NCBI RefSeq assembly: GCF_024648825.1
Contig: NZ_JANBBE010000025.1
Span: 1-33,840 of the forward strand
Reading direction: 5' to 3'
DNA from: Lentzea californiensis
Lineage (GTDB): Bacteria; Actinomycetota; Actinomycetes; Mycobacteriales; Pseudonocardiaceae
Length of the DNA stretch: 33,840 bases
Part shown: one piece after another, positions 7,213-14,939 of the stretch
Numbering within the stretch: the stretch's first letter is position 1
Layout of the letters: every line of letters starts with the position of its first letter
Program-made: the position numbers and the translations under genes
The notes under the pieces: generated by a model
The model's database searches: none
What the model was told of the DNA's origin: nothing
The model's input: only the letters and a program-made list of their open reading frames with translations

Positions 7213-7872
7213 TCAGGCTCGTGCAGCTCGCACGTGCTCGGCGACCGGGCTGAGCTTCAGCCACTCCGGCAGGCCGCGCACCACCCAGCGCGTGCCGGTC
7301 AGCTCGATGGTGCCCGCGCGCACCGCGTCGAGCAGTTCGACCTCGCCCTCCCACATCCGGAAGAGCGTGGCGATGTCGGACGCCAGCACCGCGTCGACCT
7401 CCAGGCCGGGGTCGGTGTAGCAGATCGAGGCGTCACCGGGTTCGACGACGAGCCAGAACGTGCGGCGGCGGTCGTTGATGCGGACCTCGATGTTCGCGCG
7501 TTTGCTCAGCGTGCCCGTGTCGATGCGGCCGTGCATCCACCACATCAGCACCTCGGGGTCGAGCTCGTCGGCGCGCGGATCGCCGAACGCGTAGCGGGCG
7601 CCCCAGTCGGCGAGGCCGAACACCAAGGGGCGCAACGCCTGCCCGGCCGGCGTCAGCGCGTAGCCGTCACCGGTGCGCTGCACCAGACCGGCGTTCGCCA
7701 GCTGCCGCAGCCGCCGCGACAGCAGTGCCCGCGAAAGTCCCGGCAGGCCGCGGGACAGCTCGTTGAAGCGCGAGGCACCGACGAGCATGTCCCGCACGAT
7801 CAGCAACGTCCACCGGTCGCCCAGCACCTCGACGGCGCGGACGATCGGGCAGTACTGCGCATACGTCCTCAC
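7213..7872 (-). CDS. HxlR-family regulator with C-terminal ligand-like domain
   Basis: A 219-residue regulator. Residues about 1-100 form an HxlR winged helix: YCPIVRAVEVLGDRWTLLIV, RDMLVGASRFNELSRGLPGLSRALLSRRLRQL and the wing LVQRTGDGYALTPAG. Cys8 sits where redox-sensing HxlR proteins keep a cysteine. The C-terminal half (about 115-210) resembles an SCP2-type sterol-carrier domain found fused to many actinobacterial HxlR proteins. The GTG at 7872 matches the usual N-terminus, with GGAG upstream. Divergent from the acyl-CoA dehydrogenase (94 bp) and upstream of the DoxX gene, so it may control both. Ligand unknown. Confidence 0.88.
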   Translation of the reverse strand: MRTYAQYCPIVRAVEVLGDRWTLLIVRDMLVGASRFNELSRGLPGLSRALLSRRLRQLANAGLVQRTGDGYALTPAGQALRPLVFGLADWGARYAFGDPRADELDPEVLMWWMHGRIDTGTLSKRANIEVRINDRRRTFWLVVEPGDASICYTDPGLEVDAVLASDIATLFRMWEGEVELLDAVRAGTIELTGTRWVVRGLPEWLKLSPVAEHVRAARA

Positions 7873-7954
7873 AGGGGGAGTCTCCGTCGCGGAGGGGGTT
7901 TCGTTACCGCCGTCCGGTTCACTTTCAGAACTACCCGCGGGGCGTGCGCGTTCT

Positions 7955-7960
7955 TACGTT
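7955..7960 (+). promoter_or_regulatory. Possible -10 box of the acyl-CoA dehydrogenase gene
   Basis: TACGTT lies six bases before the ATG at 7967 and no ribosome binding site is present, so a leaderless transcript is likely. A -35 box at good spacing is not clear, suggesting activator dependence or an alternative sigma factor. Confidence 0.4.
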
Positions 7961-7966
7961 TGTCGC

Positions 7967-9112
7967 ATGACAACTCTTGATGCACCACGGGTGACCAGCA
8001 TGTTCCCCACCGTGACCAGAGACGGCGACGACAAGTTCGCGGAGATGGCCGCACGCATCGGTGCCATCGCGGCCGCCAACGCGTCCGGGCACGACCGCGA
8101 CGCCACGTTCGTGAGCGAGGCGTACGAGGCGATGCGCGAGGAGGGCTACCTGGCGTTGGCCGTACCCGAGGAACTGGGCGGGCTCGGCGCCACGATGCGC
8201 CAGGTCTGTTACGCGCAGGCCGAGCTCGCGCGGCACGACGGCGCCACCGCGCTGGCCGTCACGATGCACCTGTACCTGACGCTCATGCAGGGCTACCGGC
8301 GCCGCAAGGGCGCACCGGACGCGGAGGGCGTGCTGCGGCGCGTGGCCGCGGAAGGACTGGTCATCGCGACCAGTGGCGGCTCGGACTGGCTGTGGCCCAC
8401 GACGACCGCGACGCCGGTGGACGGCGGCTTCCTGGTGAACGGGCGCAAGACGTTCTGCAGCCAGTCTCCGCGCGCCAACGTCGTGGCCACGTCCGCGGTC
8501 CTCGGTGAGGAGGTGCTGCACTTCAGCGCCCCGCTGAACGCCGACGGCGTGCGCATCGAGGAAACGTGGGACACGCTCGGCATGCGCGGCACGGCCAGCC
8601 ACGACGTGGTGCTGGAGGACGTGTTCATCCCGGCCGAGAAGATCGCCGCCCGCCGGCCGTACGGCGAGTTCGGCGCACCTCTGTTCGCCGCCGTGGTCCA
8701 CTTCGCGCCGGTGTGCGGGGCGACGTACTTCGGCATCGCGGCGGGCGCGCGGGACGTGGCCGTGCGGTCGACGTCGAAGAGCGCCACCCGGCAGATCGGG
8801 CTGATGGACTACAAGCTGCGCACCGCGTGGTGGTCGCTGATGGGCTCGATCGACGAGCTCGGCGAGGACTACACGGCCAACGCCGAGTCGACCACCACGG
8901 TGATGCTGGCCAAGCGCCACGCCGTCGTGGAGGCGATCGAGGTCGTGAACGTCGCGATGGAGGTCCTCGGTGGACGGTCGTTCTTCCGGCGTTCACCGCT
9001 GGAGCGCGCCTACCGCGACGTGCGCGCCGGGACGTTCCACCCGCTCACGCCGGAGGCCACACTCATGTACGCGGGCAAGGTCGCTCAGGGTGACCCCGGA
9101 GTCACTGAATAA
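7967..9112 (+). CDS. Acyl-CoA dehydrogenase family flavoprotein
   Basis: A 381-residue acyl-CoA dehydrogenase-fold flavoenzyme. The N-terminal helical part contains AYEAMREEGYLALAVPEELGGLGATMRQV. The middle beta domain has the family pattern TLGMRGTASHDVVLEDVFIPAEK. The C-terminal helices hold EVLGGRSFFRRSPLERAYRDVRAGTFHPLTPEA. The last block resembles the group that includes monooxygenase-like members, so oxidation of an acyl-CoA or hydroxylation of a small molecule are both possible; the substrate is unknown. The ATG at 7967 begins the conserved N-terminus; a longer in-frame reading from 7673 would run through the HxlR gene and is rejected. Divergent from that regulator, its likely controller. 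Confidence 0.87.
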   Translation: MTTLDAPRVTSMFPTVTRDGDDKFAEMAARIGAIAAANASGHDRDATFVSEAYEAMREEGYLALAVPEELGGLGATMRQVCYAQAELARHDGATALAVTMHLYLTLMQGYRRRKGAPDAEGVLRRVAAEGLVIATSGGSDWLWPTTTATPVDGGFLVNGRKTFCSQSPRANVVATSAVLGEEVLHFSAPLNADGVRIEETWDTLGMRGTASHDVVLEDVFIPAEKIAARRPYGEFGAPLFAAVVHFAPVCGATYFGIAAGARDVAVRSTSKSATRQIGLMDYKLRTAWWSLMGSIDELGEDYTANAESTTTVMLAKRHAVVEAIEVVNVAMEVLGGRSFFRRSPLERAYRDVRAGTFHPLTPEATLMYAGKVAQGDPGVTE

Positions 9113-9180
9113 GTTCAAGTTGTAGGTGTGCCAAGGGTTTGCGAGGATTCGTGTCCGTCTTCTCAGAAGGAGCGATCCCG

Positions 9181-9588
9181 GTGGCCACTCGTCTCAACCC
9201 GTACATCAGCTTCGACGGTCAGGCCCGCCAGGCGATGGAGTTCTACCACTCGGTCTTCGGCGGAGAGCTGAAGATGAACACCTTCGGCGAGTTCGGCATG
9301 CAGGACACGCCGCAGGCCGACCAGATCATGCACGCGCAGCTGGAGACCGACCTCGGCTACACGATCATGGCCGCCGACACCCCGCCCGGCATGGAGTACC
9401 GGCCGGGCTCCCGCATCACGGTGTCGCTGTCGGGCGACGAAGAGGTGCTGCGCGACTACTTCAACGCCCTCGCCGAGGGTGGCGAGGTCGGTACGCCGCT
9501 GGAGAAGCAGATGTGGGGCGACGAGTACGGCGACCTCGTCGACAAGTTCGGCGTGAACTGGATGGTCAACATGGGCGGTCTCGGCTGA
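9181..9588 (+). CDS. VOC-family (PhnB-like) protein
   Basis: A 135-residue vicinal-oxygen-chelate protein of the PhnB/glyoxalase-like group. It opens with TRLNPYISFDGQARQAMEFY and HSVFGGELKMNTFGEF, continues IMHAQLETDLGYTIMAADTP, and ends with EKQMWGDEYGDLVDKFGVNW, all hallmarks of this group. Such proteins bind small molecules or metals; enzymatic roles are mostly unproven. The GTG at 9181 is chosen over an upstream in-frame ATG (9139) because AAGGAG lies eight bases before it and the conserved sequence starts there. It stands alone, followed by a GC-rich hairpin. Confidence 0.9.
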   Translation: MATRLNPYISFDGQARQAMEFYHSVFGGELKMNTFGEFGMQDTPQADQIMHAQLETDLGYTIMAADTPPGMEYRPGSRITVSLSGDEEVLRDYFNALAEGGEVGTPLEKQMWGDEYGDLVDKFGVNWMVNMGGLG

Positions 9589-9595
9589 CGGTTGC

Positions 9596-9621
9596 GGCGG
9601 GGCCGCGGGAGTGGCCCCGCC
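9596..9621 (+). terminator. GC-rich hairpin, likely terminator of the VOC gene
   Basis: GGCGGGGCC and GGCCCCGCC form a perfect 9-bp stem with an 8-base loop, eight bases after the VOC stop codon. No T run follows, as is usual for GC-rich actinobacterial hairpins. Confidence 0.6.
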
Positions 9622-9635
9622 CGCCGCGCTGACGC

Positions 9636-10028
9636 ATGATGTCGACCATGAGCGAGCGTCTGCGGAGCGTGGTCGGCCAACTCGCGATCCGGCCCGGTGA
9701 CCGGGTGCTGGAGATCGGCTGCGGCCAGGGCGTGGCCGCCACGATGGTGTGCCAGCTGTTGTCCACCGGCACGCTCACCGCGATCGACCGCTCCACCAAG
9801 ATGATCGAGGCCGCGACCCGCCGCAACGCGGAGTACGTGGCGTCGGGCAGGGCCGAGTTCCTCATCGCGTCGCTGGAGGACATGAACCTCGGCGACCGGC
9901 GGTTCGACCTGGTGTTCGCGGTGCGGGTCGGGCTGTTCCACCGCGATCCCGGCCGTGCGCGGGCGTTGCTGGAGCCGTGGCTCGCGCCGGACGCCCGCGT
10001 GTTGTCGTTCTACGACGTACCTGTCTAA
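9636..10028 (+). CDS. SAM-dependent methyltransferase, short C-terminus
   Basis: A 130-residue class I methyltransferase. Motif I is VLEIGCGQGVAA, followed by LTAIDRSTKMIEAATRRN (motif II acidic Asp), and a post-motif region FDLVFAVRVGLFHRDP. Relatives usually continue some 50 residues beyond the FYDVP-type strand, whereas this protein stops there, so the last strands of the fold look missing. The start may be the ATG at 9636, 9639 or 9648; none has a clear ribosome binding site. The stop overlaps that of the convergent lipoprotein gene by 4 bp. It could be a naturally compact form or a decaying gene. Confidence 0.75.
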   Translation: MMSTMSERLRSVVGQLAIRPGDRVLEIGCGQGVAATMVCQLLSTGTLTAIDRSTKMIEAATRRNAEYVASGRAEFLIASLEDMNLGDRRFDLVFAVRVGLFHRDPGRARALLEPWLAPDARVLSFYDVPV

Positions 10029-10507
10029 ATGCGGGCGAACAGGTCCGTTATCAGCTTCTTCGACGGCTCGACGCCCGCGGGCGACATCACCTCGATCTGC
10101 GTCTTGCCCTTGCGCGCGGCCACGGTGTGCTGGGCGGTCTCGGCCCCGCCCGCACTGGACTCGTAGGCCTCGTCGAACAGGCCCTCGACTGCCTTCGCCT
10201 TCTCCGGCTTGCCCTTGGCGAACGTCGCGGCGGTCGCGTTGGTGGTGAACCGCACCTCGACCGGCATGCCGGCGCCCACGTAGGTGCACGTCGTCACGGC
10301 CTTGTCGACGCTCTCCCGCTGGCCCTGCAGCCTCAGGTTGAGCGCCTTGCCCACGACGGAGGAGTTGGCGTTCGCGCAGCTCGGGCCGTTGCCGGCGGGC
10401 TGTTCGACCGTCGTCTGGGTCGCGGGGGCCTGCGTCGGGGCGGCCTGCGGCTCGGAGGTGCAGGCGGCGAGCAGGAACGCGGCGGCGGCGAGGAGGGTGA
10501 TGCGCAC
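10025..10507 (-). CDS. Small lipoprotein of unknown function
   Basis: A 160-residue predicted lipoprotein. The signal peptide MRITLLAAAAFLLAAC ends in the lipobox LAAC, followed by a Pro/Ala/Thr/Gln-rich linker to about residue 40. The folded part has two cysteines (C in GPSCANANS and C in VTTCTYVG) that could form a disulfide, as in DUF3558-like actinobacterial lipoproteins; I do not assign the family firmly. The GTG at 10507 is placed at the signal peptide, with AAGGGG just upstream. Function unknown. Confidence 0.75.
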   Translation of the reverse strand: MRITLLAAAAFLLAACTSEPQAAPTQAPATQTTVEQPAGNGPSCANANSSVVGKALNLRLQGQRESVDKAVTTCTYVGAGMPVEVRFTTNATAATFAKGKPEKAKAVEGLFDEAYESSAGGAETAQHTVAARKGKTQIEVMSPAGVEPSKKLITDLFARI

Positions 10508-10545
10508 ACCCCTTCATCGAGCCTGCCGCCGCCGCGTTACCCCGT

Positions 10546-12258
10546 TCAGGCGTCCAAGGTCAGCCGGAGGACCTCGTCGACGCGCGCGTTCCAGTCCACT
10601 TCCGCGACGGAGCCGTTGAGCACCGCCACCGCCGCGAGAGTCACCGTGCCCTCGACGTCCGAGGTCAGCACGGGGACCTTCGCGGTGGTGACGAACGCCG
10701 TGCCCTGCGGTGCGGGCCGCGAGTCCGTGCCCGTCCAGCCCCGCACGGCGACCAACGACGAGGGCAGGTCCGTGGCCCAGCCGGTGAGCTCGGCCCTCGT
10801 ACCGGGTGGTGCGCCGATCACGCGGTGGATGCGCAGTTCCTGGTCGTCCCAGACCGCCGTGACGCTCTCGATCCGCAGGCCCGGCACCATGTGCTGGTTC
10901 GCGTCGAACACCGGGCGGTGCCAGGACGCGGCCCAGTTGTCCCGCGCGCCCAGCGGGTGGATCCGCCTGCGCACGCTGCGGTCGCCCCTGACGACCAGGC
11001 TGATGTGGTTGTCTGCGATGTTGTGCCGCGCGGTCGGGCCGCTGGCCGTGGAGTAGGCGAAGCGGCTGTAGAGGGGGTCGTCCTCGGTCGCGTACTCGCC
11101 CTCGAACGGCCGGACGTGGTCGCTGCCGTGGTTGTGCAGCCGCGTCACGCCGTTGTGCCGCTGGATCAGGAAACCCGGGCCCGGCAACGCGAGCGTCCGG
11201 TCCTCGTCCGGGGCCTCCTCCTGCTCCGTCCACAGTGGATGATCGGGACCGGCGAGCAGGCAGACGAACGCCTTCGACGCCCAGTACGGCGAGGCCGGGC
11301 CGGAGTAGACCTGCAGGCCGGCCTCGTGCGGGCCGTGCCAGCCGAGGCTGAGCAGGCCGTCGGACAGCGATCCTCTGTCCAGGAAGTACCGGAGGGTCTG
11401 GCTGATGAGCTGACGGGAGTGGCCGGGACTCAGCGGCGTCTCGCCGGTGAGCGCACCCAGTGCCACGGCCGACGCGGCGGCGAAGCGGTAGGTGAGCGAC
11501 CGTCCGAAGTAGAGCGGAGCGCCGTCCGCACCGAACAGCAGGTGGAAGCTCTCCAGGTGCTCGCGCAGGTGCGTGGTGACCGGCTGCCCGTTCAGATGCG
11601 CGTCCAGCGCCGGGTAGAGGTGCAGCGCCCAGCCGTTGTAGTGGTCGAACGCGCGGCCGTCGCCGTCGGAGTACCAGCCGTCGCCGGCGTACCAGCCCTC
11701 CAGCAGTTCCATCGCACGGGCTTTCGCCTGGCGGGTCTCCTCGTCACCGCGTCCGGCCGACTCCAGGAACGACGCCACGGTGTACGGGAAGAAGTACCAG
11801 TTGTTGGCGGCGGGAACGCGCCGCAGCGACTCCCGCAGCCAGGCCTCGGCCCGGTCCTGCACCGCCTCCGGCAGCTTGTCCCAGAGCCACGGCTTGGTAA
11901 GGCGCAGACCCAGCGCCACGGAGGCCGACTCGACCATGGGCTGGCCGACGTCGAAGATCGCGGGCCACTCCCCCGCCGTGCCGGCCGCCAGCCCCGCGGC
12001 GTAGCGCTCCAGCCAGTTGTGCGGGTCTTCGCCGTGCGCGGTGCGGAAGGCGGCGGCGAGGAACGTGCGGGCGTACCCCTCCAGGCCGTCCGACCGGACA
12101 CCGCTGCGGGACGGGCGACCCGGCAGGTCGAGGAAGGCCTGGTCGGGGGACGCGTACCGCCAGGCGGCGGTGAGCAGGCCGTCCGCGGCTGCCACCCAGT
12201 GCTCGCGGGTGAGGCCGGTGCGGGGGCTCAGGACGTGGTCGGGGTCTGGCAGCTTCAC
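10546..12258 (-). CDS. DUF2264-domain protein, probable carbohydrate-active enzyme
   Basis: A 570-residue soluble protein without signal peptide. The N-terminal two thirds match DUF2264: SDGLEGYARTFLAAAFRTAH, MVESASVALGLRL, NNWYFFPYTVASFLESAG, GWYSDGDGRAFDHYNGWALH and LGWHGPHEAGLQVYSGPASPYWASKAF. The many helices with aromatic and acidic residues suggest an alpha/alpha-toroid of the sort used by glycan hydrolases and lyases. The C-terminal third is beta-rich. It is the last gene of the sugar ABC operon, so it likely acts inside the cell on an imported oligosaccharide, perhaps one containing uronic acid or rhamnose (inference). The GTG at 12258 has GAAGGGA upstream; 31 bp separate it from the dehydrogenase gene. 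Confidence 0.87.
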   Translation of the reverse strand: MKLPDPDHVLSPRTGLTREHWVAAADGLLTAAWRYASPDQAFLDLPGRPSRSGVRSDGLEGYARTFLAAAFRTAHGEDPHNWLERYAAGLAAGTAGEWPAIFDVGQPMVESASVALGLRLTKPWLWDKLPEAVQDRAEAWLRESLRRVPAANNWYFFPYTVASFLESAGRGDEETRQAKARAMELLEGWYAGDGWYSDGDGRAFDHYNGWALHLYPALDAHLNGQPVTTHLREHLESFHLLFGADGAPLYFGRSLTYRFAAASAVALGALTGETPLSPGHSRQLISQTLRYFLDRGSLSDGLLSLGWHGPHEAGLQVYSGPASPYWASKAFVCLLAGPDHPLWTEQEEAPDEDRTLALPGPGFLIQRHNGVTRLHNHGSDHVRPFEGEYATEDDPLYSRFAYSTASGPTARHNIADNHISLVVRGDRSVRRRIHPLGARDNWAASWHRPVFDANQHMVPGLRIESVTAVWDDQELRIHRVIGAPPGTRAELTGWATDLPSSLVAVRGWTGTDSRPAPQGTAFVTTAKVPVLTSDVEGTVTLAAVAVLNGSVAEVDWNARVDEVLRLTLDA

Positions 12259-12289
12259 GCGATGTGGTCCCTTCGGTCGTCTGGCAGCC

Positions 12290-13240
12290 TCACGCGATCC
12301 GCTCTCGTCTCTCGGCCGGCACCGGAGTCGCGAACGGCTCTCCCATCACCCACCGGCGAACCTCGTCGACGGCGTGGCGGCCGAGACGCCTCCACTCGTT
12401 GCCCTGCGAGCCCGCCAGGTGCGGCGTGATGAGCACGTTGTCGTGGCGCCACAACGGGTGGTCCACCGGCAGCACCTCCGGGTCGGTCACGTCCAGCACC
12501 GCCCGGATGCGGCCGGCCTCCGCGACGAGCGCGTCCTGGTCGACCACGGCGCCACGGGCGGTGTTGATCAGCACGGCGTCGTCGCGCAGCAGGGCCAGCA
12601 GCTCGCCGCTGACCAGTCCGGTGGTCTCCGGCAGCAACGGCGTGTGCACGCTGACGACGTCGCTGCGTTCGAACAGCTCGGTGAGGCCCACGGACTCGGC
12701 ACCGTCCACTTCGGTCACGAACGGGTCGTGCACCAGCACGTGGAAGTCGTAGGGCGCCAGCAGCTCGATCACCCGGCGGCCGATCAACGACGCGGACAGG
12801 ATGCCGATCGTGGCACCGAAGTTGCCCACCGAGGCGGGCACCCCGTACACCGACATCCGCTTGGTCTCGCGGTAGTCGCGGGCGCGTTCGAGCACCCGCT
12901 TGCCGCTGAGCAGGATCATCGCGACGGTGTACTCGGCGACCGGCAGCGCGTTGGCCTGCGCGGCCGACGAGACCGCGATGCCGCGTTCCCAGCAGGCGTC
13001 GGTGACGAAGCCCTTGACCGAGCCGGCGGTGTGCACGATCGCCTTCAGGCGGGGCAGCCGCGCGAGCACCTCGGCGGTGATCGGCGGGCAGCCCCAGCCC
13101 GTGACGAGCAGGTCGACGTCGGGGACCTCGGCGAAGCCGGGGCGGACGCCCGCGAAGTCGCAGACCGCCCGCAGGTCGTGGAGCACGGGCGTGAGAACGG
13201 CGTCGGCGGCGTCCGCCGACATCACGCCCGCGGCCCTCAC
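12290..13240 (-). CDS. D-2-hydroxyacid dehydrogenase family protein
   Basis: A 316-residue NAD(P)-dependent dehydrogenase of the D-isomer 2-hydroxyacid family. Catalytic residues are R229 in INTARGAVVD, E255 in DVTDPEVLP and H274 in ITPHLAGSQGNEW. The dinucleotide loop reads G146-I-L-S149-A-S151-L-I-G154, with serines at two positions normally glycine (GxGxxG), while the acidic D172 after strand 2 is kept, favouring NAD. The GTG at 13240 overlaps the permease stop (GTGA), so translation is coupled; an ATG at 13222 is an alternative start. As a member of the sugar operon it probably oxidises or reduces a sugar acid derived from the imported substrate. Confidence 0.87.
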   Translation of the reverse strand: MRAAGVMSADAADAVLTPVLHDLRAVCDFAGVRPGFAEVPDVDLLVTGWGCPPITAEVLARLPRLKAIVHTAGSVKGFVTDACWERGIAVSSAAQANALPVAEYTVAMILLSGKRVLERARDYRETKRMSVYGVPASVGNFGATIGILSASLIGRRVIELLAPYDFHVLVHDPFVTEVDGAESVGLTELFERSDVVSVHTPLLPETTGLVSGELLALLRDDAVLINTARGAVVDQDALVAEAGRIRAVLDVTDPEVLPVDHPLWRHDNVLITPHLAGSQGNEWRRLGRHAVDEVRRWVMGEPFATPVPAERRERIA

Positions 13241-14064
13241 TTGACGGCTCCCGCGGTCATGCCGGCCTTCCAGAACCGTTGCAGCAACATGAAAGCGAGG
13301 ATCAGCGGCAGCACCGCGAAGAGAGATCCCATGATCACCACCGGGTAGTATTCGGGAGAGACAGTGGCCGAGCTGTTCCACTGGTAGAGGCCGAGGCTGA
13401 CGGGGTAGAGCTTCTGGTCGGACAGCATGACCATGGGCAGGAAGAAGTTGTTCCAGATCGTGGTGAGCTGGAACAGGAACAGCGTCACCACGCCCGGTCC
13501 CAGCATCCTGAAAGCAACCCTGAAGTAGGTCGCGAGGTCGCTCGCGCCGTCGATGCGGGCAGCCTCCAGCACCTCGTCCGGCACGTAGCCCTGCGAGAAG
13601 ATCCGGCCGAGGTAGACGCCGAACGGGTTGAACAGCGCCGGGATGAACACCGCCCAGAACGTGTTCACCAGGCCCGCCTCGGACGCCATCAGGTACAGCG
13701 GCAGCGCGAGCACCGTCTGCGGCACCATGACCGCCGCGAGCACGAGCCCGAAGAGCTTCTCCTTGTGGCGGAAGGCGTACTTGTCGAAGGCGTAGCCCGC
13801 GGCGATCGAGATGAACGCGCTGACCCCCGCACCGACCACGGCGTACAGCAGACTGTTGAGGTACCAGCGCGGGTACAGGCCCTTGTCCATCGCGAACAGG
13901 TTCTTGACGTTCTCCACCAGCGAGAAGCCGCCGAACAGGTCGCTGTTGAACAGGGCGTCGACGTTCTTCGTGGCGGCGAGCACCAGCCACATCACCGGCA
14001 GCAGGGTGTAGAGCACCGAGACGCCGATGACCACGTTCACCGTGGTCCGGCCGAGGAGGGTCAT
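13237..14064 (-). CDS. Carbohydrate ABC transporter permease (CUT1, MalG-type)
   Basis: A 275-residue inner-membrane permease with six predicted helices. The EAA loop that contacts the ATPase is EVLEAARIDGASDLATYFRVAFRMLGPG (conserved EAAxxDGA). N-terminus MTLLGRTTVNVVIGVSVLYT and C-terminus LLQRFWKAGMTAGAVK are characteristic of MalG-like subunits. The ATG at 14064 overlaps the preceding permease stop (TGATG). It pairs with the upstream MalF-type permease and binding protein; no ATPase gene is in the operon, so a shared MsiK-type ATPase encoded elsewhere is expected from what is known of actinobacterial CUT1 systems. Confidence 0.93.
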   Translation of the reverse strand: MTLLGRTTVNVVIGVSVLYTLLPVMWLVLAATKNVDALFNSDLFGGFSLVENVKNLFAMDKGLYPRWYLNSLLYAVVGAGVSAFISIAAGYAFDKYAFRHKEKLFGLVLAAVMVPQTVLALPLYLMASEAGLVNTFWAVFIPALFNPFGVYLGRIFSQGYVPDEVLEAARIDGASDLATYFRVAFRMLGPGVVTLFLFQLTTIWNNFFLPMVMLSDQKLYPVSLGLYQWNSSATVSPEYYPVVIMGSLFAVLPLILAFMLLQRFWKAGMTAGAVK

Positions 14065-14939
14065 CAGGCGGCCTTCCTGTTCGTCCAGCGGGTGACGCCG
14101 TAGGACAGCGCGACCGTGAAGGCCAGCAGGACCACGGACGCGGCCGCGGCGAGGCCGTAGTTGTTGCGGGTGAAGGCCGCGTCGTAGATGTACATGCTCG
14201 GCGAGAACCGGGCGCTGATCATCGGGGTGGACTGGCTGAGCAGCACGGGTTCGGTGAACAGCTGCAGCGCCCAGATCAGGGTGAAGATGCCGACCGTGAC
14301 GATCGCGCCGCGCACCAGCGGGGCCTTGATCCGCAGGGCCTGCTTGACCGGGCCCGCACCGTCCACGACGGACGCTTCGAGGACCTCGCGCGGCACGGCC
14401 TGCAACGCGGCGTAGAAGATCACCATGTTGTAGCCGAGGTTGCTCCACAGGGCGATGTTCACGATCGACGGCAGGACGGTGTCGATGCCGAGGAAGCTGA
14501 TCTGGACGTCGGCCTTGGCGAACAGGTCGATGATCGGGCTCAGCCCGGGCGTGTAGAGGTAGAGCCAGATCAGCGCCGCGATGATGCCCGGCACGGCGTG
14601 CGGCAGGTAGAGGCTCATCTGCGCCCAGCTGCGCAGCTTCGCCACGCCGGAGTCGAGCAGCAGCGCGAGGGTGAGCGCACCGGCGACCATCAGCGGGATG
14701 TAGAGCAGGCAGTACAGCACGACGGTGAGCAGGCTGCCCAGGAACGTCGGATCGCTGAGCACGGCGCCGTAGCTGCGCAGGCCGACGAACACCGTGCTCT
14801 CCGGGCCGAAGCCCAGTCCCGGCTGGTCGGCCGCGAAGAAGCTGAGCCACACCGCCGTGCCGGTCGGGATCAGGAAGACGGTGACCAGCAACAGGAAGAA
14901 CGGCGCCATCAGGACGGCACAGGCGAGCTTGCCCTTCAC
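14064..14939 (-). CDS. Carbohydrate ABC transporter permease (CUT1, MalF-type)
   Basis: A 291-residue membrane protein with six predicted helices. It begins KLACAVLMAPFFLLLVTVFLIP and carries the EAA loop VPREVLEASVVDGAGPVKQALRIK, here with EASVVDGA as the core. LPHAVPGIIAALIWLYLYTP is typical of MalF/UgpA-like subunits. The GTG at 14939 overlaps the binding-protein stop by 4 bp, so the three transport genes are translationally coupled. The substrate is an oligosaccharide of unknown type. Confidence 0.93.
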   Translation of the reverse strand: MKGKLACAVLMAPFFLLLVTVFLIPTGTAVWLSFFAADQPGLGFGPESTVFVGLRSYGAVLSDPTFLGSLLTVVLYCLLYIPLMVAGALTLALLLDSGVAKLRSWAQMSLYLPHAVPGIIAALIWLYLYTPGLSPIIDLFAKADVQISFLGIDTVLPSIVNIALWSNLGYNMVIFYAALQAVPREVLEASVVDGAGPVKQALRIKAPLVRGAIVTVGIFTLIWALQLFTEPVLLSQSTPMISARFSPSMYIYDAAFTRNNYGLAAAASVVLLAFTVALSYGVTRWTNRKAA

